A stretch of 10,415 bases of DNA, from positions 1 through 10,415 of the forward strand of contig DAOVTF010000037.1 in assembly GCA_030633225.1 (NCBI GenBank), in the 5' to 3' direction. Both the position numbers and the translations under genes were made by a program. The stretch is from Flavobacteriaceae bacterium. Its GTDB lineage: Bacteria > Bacteroidota > Bacteroidia > Flavobacteriales > Flavobacteriaceae. Below, piece after piece: positions 7,429 to 10,415 of the stretch. Below the pieces are notes generated by a model. It was given only the letters and a program-made list of their open reading frames with translations. It made no database searches and was not told where the DNA came from. Each line of letters opens with the position of its first letter. Within the stretch, counting starts at the first letter, position 1.

Positions 7429-10415
7429 ATGAGAAAAAAGTACATGTTCTCTCTACTGGTATTTTTTATTTCTGCAAGCCAAATGTTGTTCGCGCAAACG
7501 GGAGCAATTACGGGTACAGTAACGGATGCTTCCGGTACTGCCTTGCCAGGAGTAAATATACAAGTCAAAGGAACTAACGACGGGACATCATCCGATTTTG
7601 ATGGAAATTACGAAATAAACACTTCTCAGGGAGATGTTTTAGTGTTTTCATTTATTGGATTTACTAGTCAAGAAGTTACAGTATCAGGATCTATTCTTAA
7701 TGTAACTCTTGAAGAAGACTCAAACGAACTCGACGAAGTTGTAGTAACAGCCTTTGGTATTAAAAAATCTACCAAAGAATTAGGTTACTCCGTTTCACAG
7801 GTAAAAACTGCAGACCTTGATTTATCAGGTCAAACTAGTGCTGTTGAAGCTTTACAAGGTAGAGTTGCAGGTTTACAAATTAACAGAACATCAGGTTCAG
7901 CAGGTGGTGGTATTGATATCTTAATTAGAGGGGTTACTTCGGTAAATCCAGAAAGAAACAATCAACCATTGATAATTGTAGATGGTATTGCTTTAAATAA
8001 TGATACTTTTTCAGGTAGTGTATTACCAAGTGCCGGAACTAATTCACCAAGTAGTTCTGAACAGTTTAGTTTTTCAAACAGAGCAGGTGATATAAACCCT
8101 GAAGATGTTGAAAGTTATAGTGTTTTGAAAGGAGCTGCTGCGACAGCATTATATGGTGTAAGAGCTTCCAATGGGGCAATTGTAATTACTACAAAAAAAG
8201 GTAAGGTGGGTAAAGCTAAGATTAACTTTTCTGCATCAACAACTATAAGAAAAATTAATACAACTCCTGAACTTCAAAATACATACCGTGAAGGATATAG
8301 AGATGCACCTAGGACTTTATACACACCTGATACTGATACTGGATTTACGAGACTTGGAGGGACTTCATTCTACTCATGGGGTCCAAAATTTTCTGATGAT
8401 TCTTATACAATGGACGATGGTACTGTAATTGACCTAACCGATGATAAGTTTTACAGCCCGTATGATCTATTTAAAACAGGTGTAAATTCACAAATAAACT
8501 TTAGTCTATCTGGTGCGGGAGAAAAACTAGATTATTATTTTTCAGTAGGAAATAGCTCAGATGATGGTGTTTTACCAAACACTTCTTATGATAAAACTAA
8601 CTTTAGATTTAAAGCAGGATATCATTTATCTGATAAGTTTAAAATTAATTCTTCTATTTCTTATACCAATTCAGGTGGAACAAGAGCAAATGGTGGAGAT
8701 AAATCTGTATTTAGTTCTTTATCTTATTATGGAGGAACTTTTCCAATAAATGATTACCAAAATGCAGACGGCTCACAAAGAAATTATTCTTTTGGTATTA
8801 TTGATAACCCACGTTACTTCTTAGAAAAAAGTAATTTAAAAGATCAAGTTGATCGTTGGATTGGTAATGCTACTTTTAACTGGAATCCTATAGAGTGGAT
8901 AAACGTTACTTATTCTGCACAAGTAGATAATTATGCTGATAGAAGAAACCGTTTTGTACCACCTGATTTAGATGTTGGTTCACAAGTAGGAGGTTTTATT
9001 GTTGATCAAAATATAAATTTTACAGGATTAGAATCTAACTTTTTGGTAACATTAAATAAAGATTGGACTGAAGATTTTAATACAACTTTAACACTTGGCC
9101 ATCAACTTTCTGATACCAAACGTGATTATTCATGGATAAGAGGAGAAACTTTAAATGTTCCTGGAATTAATGATTTATCTAATACGATAAATATGTTTGC
9201 AGGTAAAGATGTTGTACAGTTACGGAATATGGGTATTTTTGGTGAGTTAAAAATGGGGTATAAAAATAAATTATTCTTAACTTTAACTGGTAGAAATGAC
9301 TGGTTATCAACTTTGCCAAAAGATAATCGTTCTTTCTTCTACCCTTCAATTAGTGCCTCTTATGTATTTACTGAAGATATATTTAAAGACAGTGATATCT
9401 TAACTTTTGGAAAACTTAGAGCTTCATGGGCTGAAGTTGGTAAAGGACCTGGATTTGGTCAAGTGGGACATTATTTTGTTGTTGATGGAGATTTTCCATT
9501 TGGAGGGTCTGGAGGATATCGTTCAAGTACAGCTTTGGGTGATTTAAATATGGTGCCAGAAAAAAATCAATCATTTGAAATAGGTACTGATTTAAGATTT
9601 TTAAAAGATAGAGTTCGTGTTGATTATGCTTATTATAAAACTCGTGTAAAAGATCAAATCTTTGGTGTTGGTACAGCATACTCTTCTGGTTTATCTAGAA
9701 TTACAAGAAATGCAGGAGATTTTGAAACTTGGGGTCATGAACTTTTAGTAAGTGCAGATATCATCAAAAATGATAATCTAACTTGGGGACTTATTTTTAA
9801 CTGGTCAACTAGTGAAGGTGAAGTGTTAGCTATACCTGATGATATAGAAAGTATAATTTTTGCTGATGCTGGTTTTGCCGGAGTTACTTCTGAAGTTAGA
9901 GAAGGTGATAAAATGGGTACTTTGTATGGTTGGAAATGGCGTTATGAAAATGGTGAGCGCTATATAGATGCTAACGGTAAGCCTGAAGTAGATTTTACCG
10001 AAAGACAAATTGTTGGTAATGCATTCCCTGATTTTATTGCTTCTATTGGTAGTAATTTAAAATGGAATCATTTCAGTTTTAACTTCTTATTTGAATGGAA
10101 AGAAGGAGGAGATCTTTATGATTCTGGAAGAAGAAATTCTATAAGAAATGGTGTTTTAGAATTAACCGAATTCAGAAACGAAACTACTGTATTAAGTGGT
10201 GTAATGGATGATGGAAGTGGTGGCTTTGTGCCAAATACAACAGAAGTATTGATAACTCAAGATTATTATAGAAGTTCTACCGACTTTAACAGAGCTTCAG
10301 AAATTCTAATTCAAGATGCTTCTTGGGTGAAATTACGTAATATTAGTTTAACCTATAATTTTAAAGGTAATTTTATGGATAAATTACATATGGATAGATT
10401 TTCACTTACTGCAAG
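7429..10415 (+). CDS. SusC/RagA-family TonB-dependent outer-membrane transporter (C-terminus cut by the window edge)
   Basis: I translated 995 residues from the ATG at 7429, open to the right edge. The order is: signal peptide (1-22, ending MLFA); a carboxypeptidase-regulatory-like beta-sandwich (about 25-95, with GTVTDASGTALPGV and SDFDGNYEI); a TonB box ELDEVVVTAF (100-109); a plug domain (about 115-258, with ALQGRVAGLQI, the DGIALN turn and the end LKGAAATALYGVRASNGAIV); then the large 22-strand barrel. The segment SWVKLRNISLTYNF near the edge is typical of the last quarter of the barrel, so I estimate under 100 residues are missing. Such proteins pair with a SusD lipoprotein to import large ligands (glycans or peptides) using TonB energy. 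The susD partner is expected immediately downstream but is not visible, so the substrate cannot be named. It is separated from the TPR/barrel operon by a terminator and is probably its own transcription unit. Confidence 0.95.
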   Translation, partial: MRKKYMFSLLVFFISASQMLFAQTGAITGTVTDASGTALPGVNIQVKGTNDGTSSDFDGNYEINTSQGDVLVFSFIGFTSQEVTVSGSILNVTLEEDSNELDEVVVTAFGIKKSTKELGYSVSQVKTADLDLSGQTSAVEALQGRVAGLQINRTSGSAGGGIDILIRGVTSVNPERNNQPLIIVDGIALNNDTFSGSVLPSAGTNSPSSSEQFSFSNRAGDINPEDVESYSVLKGAAATALYGVRASNGAIVITTKKGKVGKAKINFSASTTIRKINTTPELQNTYREGYRDAPRTLYTPDTDTGFTRLGGTSFYSWGPKFSDDSYTMDDGTVIDLTDDKFYSPYDLFKTGVNSQINFSLSGAGEKLDYYFSVGNSSDDGVLPNTSYDKTNFRFKAGYHLSDKFKINSSISYTNSGGTRANGGDKSVFSSLSYYGGTFPINDYQNADGSQRNYSFGIIDNPRYFLEKSNLKDQVDRWIGNATFNWNPIEWINVTYSAQVDNYADRRNRFVPPDLDVGSQVGGFIVDQNINFTGLESNFLVTLNKDWTEDFNTTLTLGHQLSDTKRDYSWIRGETLNVPGINDLSNTINMFAGKDVVQLRNMGIFGELKMGYKNKLFLTLTGRNDWLSTLPKDNRSFFYPSISASYVFTEDIFKDSDILTFGKLRASWAEVGKGPGFGQVGHYFVVDGDFPFGGSGGYRSSTALGDLNMVPEKNQSFEIGTDLRFLKDRVRVDYAYYKTRVKDQIFGVGTAYSSGLSRITRNAGDFETWGHELLVSADIIKNDNLTWGLIFNWSTSEGEVLAIPDDIESIIFADAGFAGVTSEVREGDKMGTLYGWKWRYENGERYIDANGKPEVDFTERQIVGNAFPDFIASIGSNLKWNHFSFNFLFEWKEGGDLYDSGRRNSIRNGVLELTEFRNETTVLSGVMDDGSGGFVPNTTEVLITQDYYRSSTDFNRASEILIQDASWVKLRNISLTYNFKGNFMDKLHMDRFSLTA

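Noticed and set aside
8561..8749. Plus-strand open frame of 62 codons inside the SusC gene
   Set aside because: Out-of-frame shadow of the SusC barrel; low-complexity Leu/Ile content and no start context of its own.
9416..10008. Two minus-strand open frames (9416-9679 and 9826-10008)
   Set aside because: Both are antisense to continuous SusC barrel coding sequence, and the products have biased composition without any recognisable motif.

Overview
The window is AT-rich DNA (mostly about 30% GC by eye) from a member of the Bacteroidota, most likely a marine or soil flavobacterium. The grounds are Lys/Asn/Ile-rich proteins, A-rich leaders without Shine-Dalgarno sequences, promoter -7 elements of the TAnnTTTG type, a SusC/RagA-type TonB-dependent transporter, and a TlpA-type thioredoxin lipoprotein.

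Layout. (1) Positions 1-570, minus strand: an FtsE-type ABC ATPase, 190 residues visible, cut by the left edge. (2) Positions 571-707: a divergent promoter region. (3) Positions 689-1016: the decayed C-terminal end of a Kelch-repeat beta-propeller protein, apparently frameshifted near 731-735. It is followed after 22 bp by (4) 1039-2262, a TlpA/thioredoxin-fold lipoprotein with two related N-terminal beta domains. (5) Positions 2423-7188: a two-gene operon with a 17-bp gap. It encodes a secreted TPR protein of about 1000 residues and a 573-residue outer-membrane beta-barrel that looks like a TonB-dependent receptor without a plug domain. The operon ends at a 14-bp perfect inverted repeat that starts inside the barrel gene. 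(6) Position 7429 to the right edge: a SusC/RagA-family transporter, complete except for its C-terminal end; its SusD partner would be expected just outside the window.

How the genes fit together. Most of the content is cell envelope. The TPR protein and the barrel protein are almost certainly co-transcribed and probably act together at the periplasm/outer-membrane boundary. The SusC protein imports an unidentified ligand using TonB energy. The FtsE ATPase belongs to the FtsEX cell-division and peptidoglycan-remodelling machinery. The TlpA lipoprotein is a thiol-disulfide protein of the periplasm or outer membrane. There is no CRISPR array, tRNA, rRNA, insertion sequence or phage gene. The most interesting item is the TPR/plug-less-barrel pair, because the barrel keeps a TonB-box-like motif without a plug. 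I see no strong evidence of a wholly new defence or mobile system.
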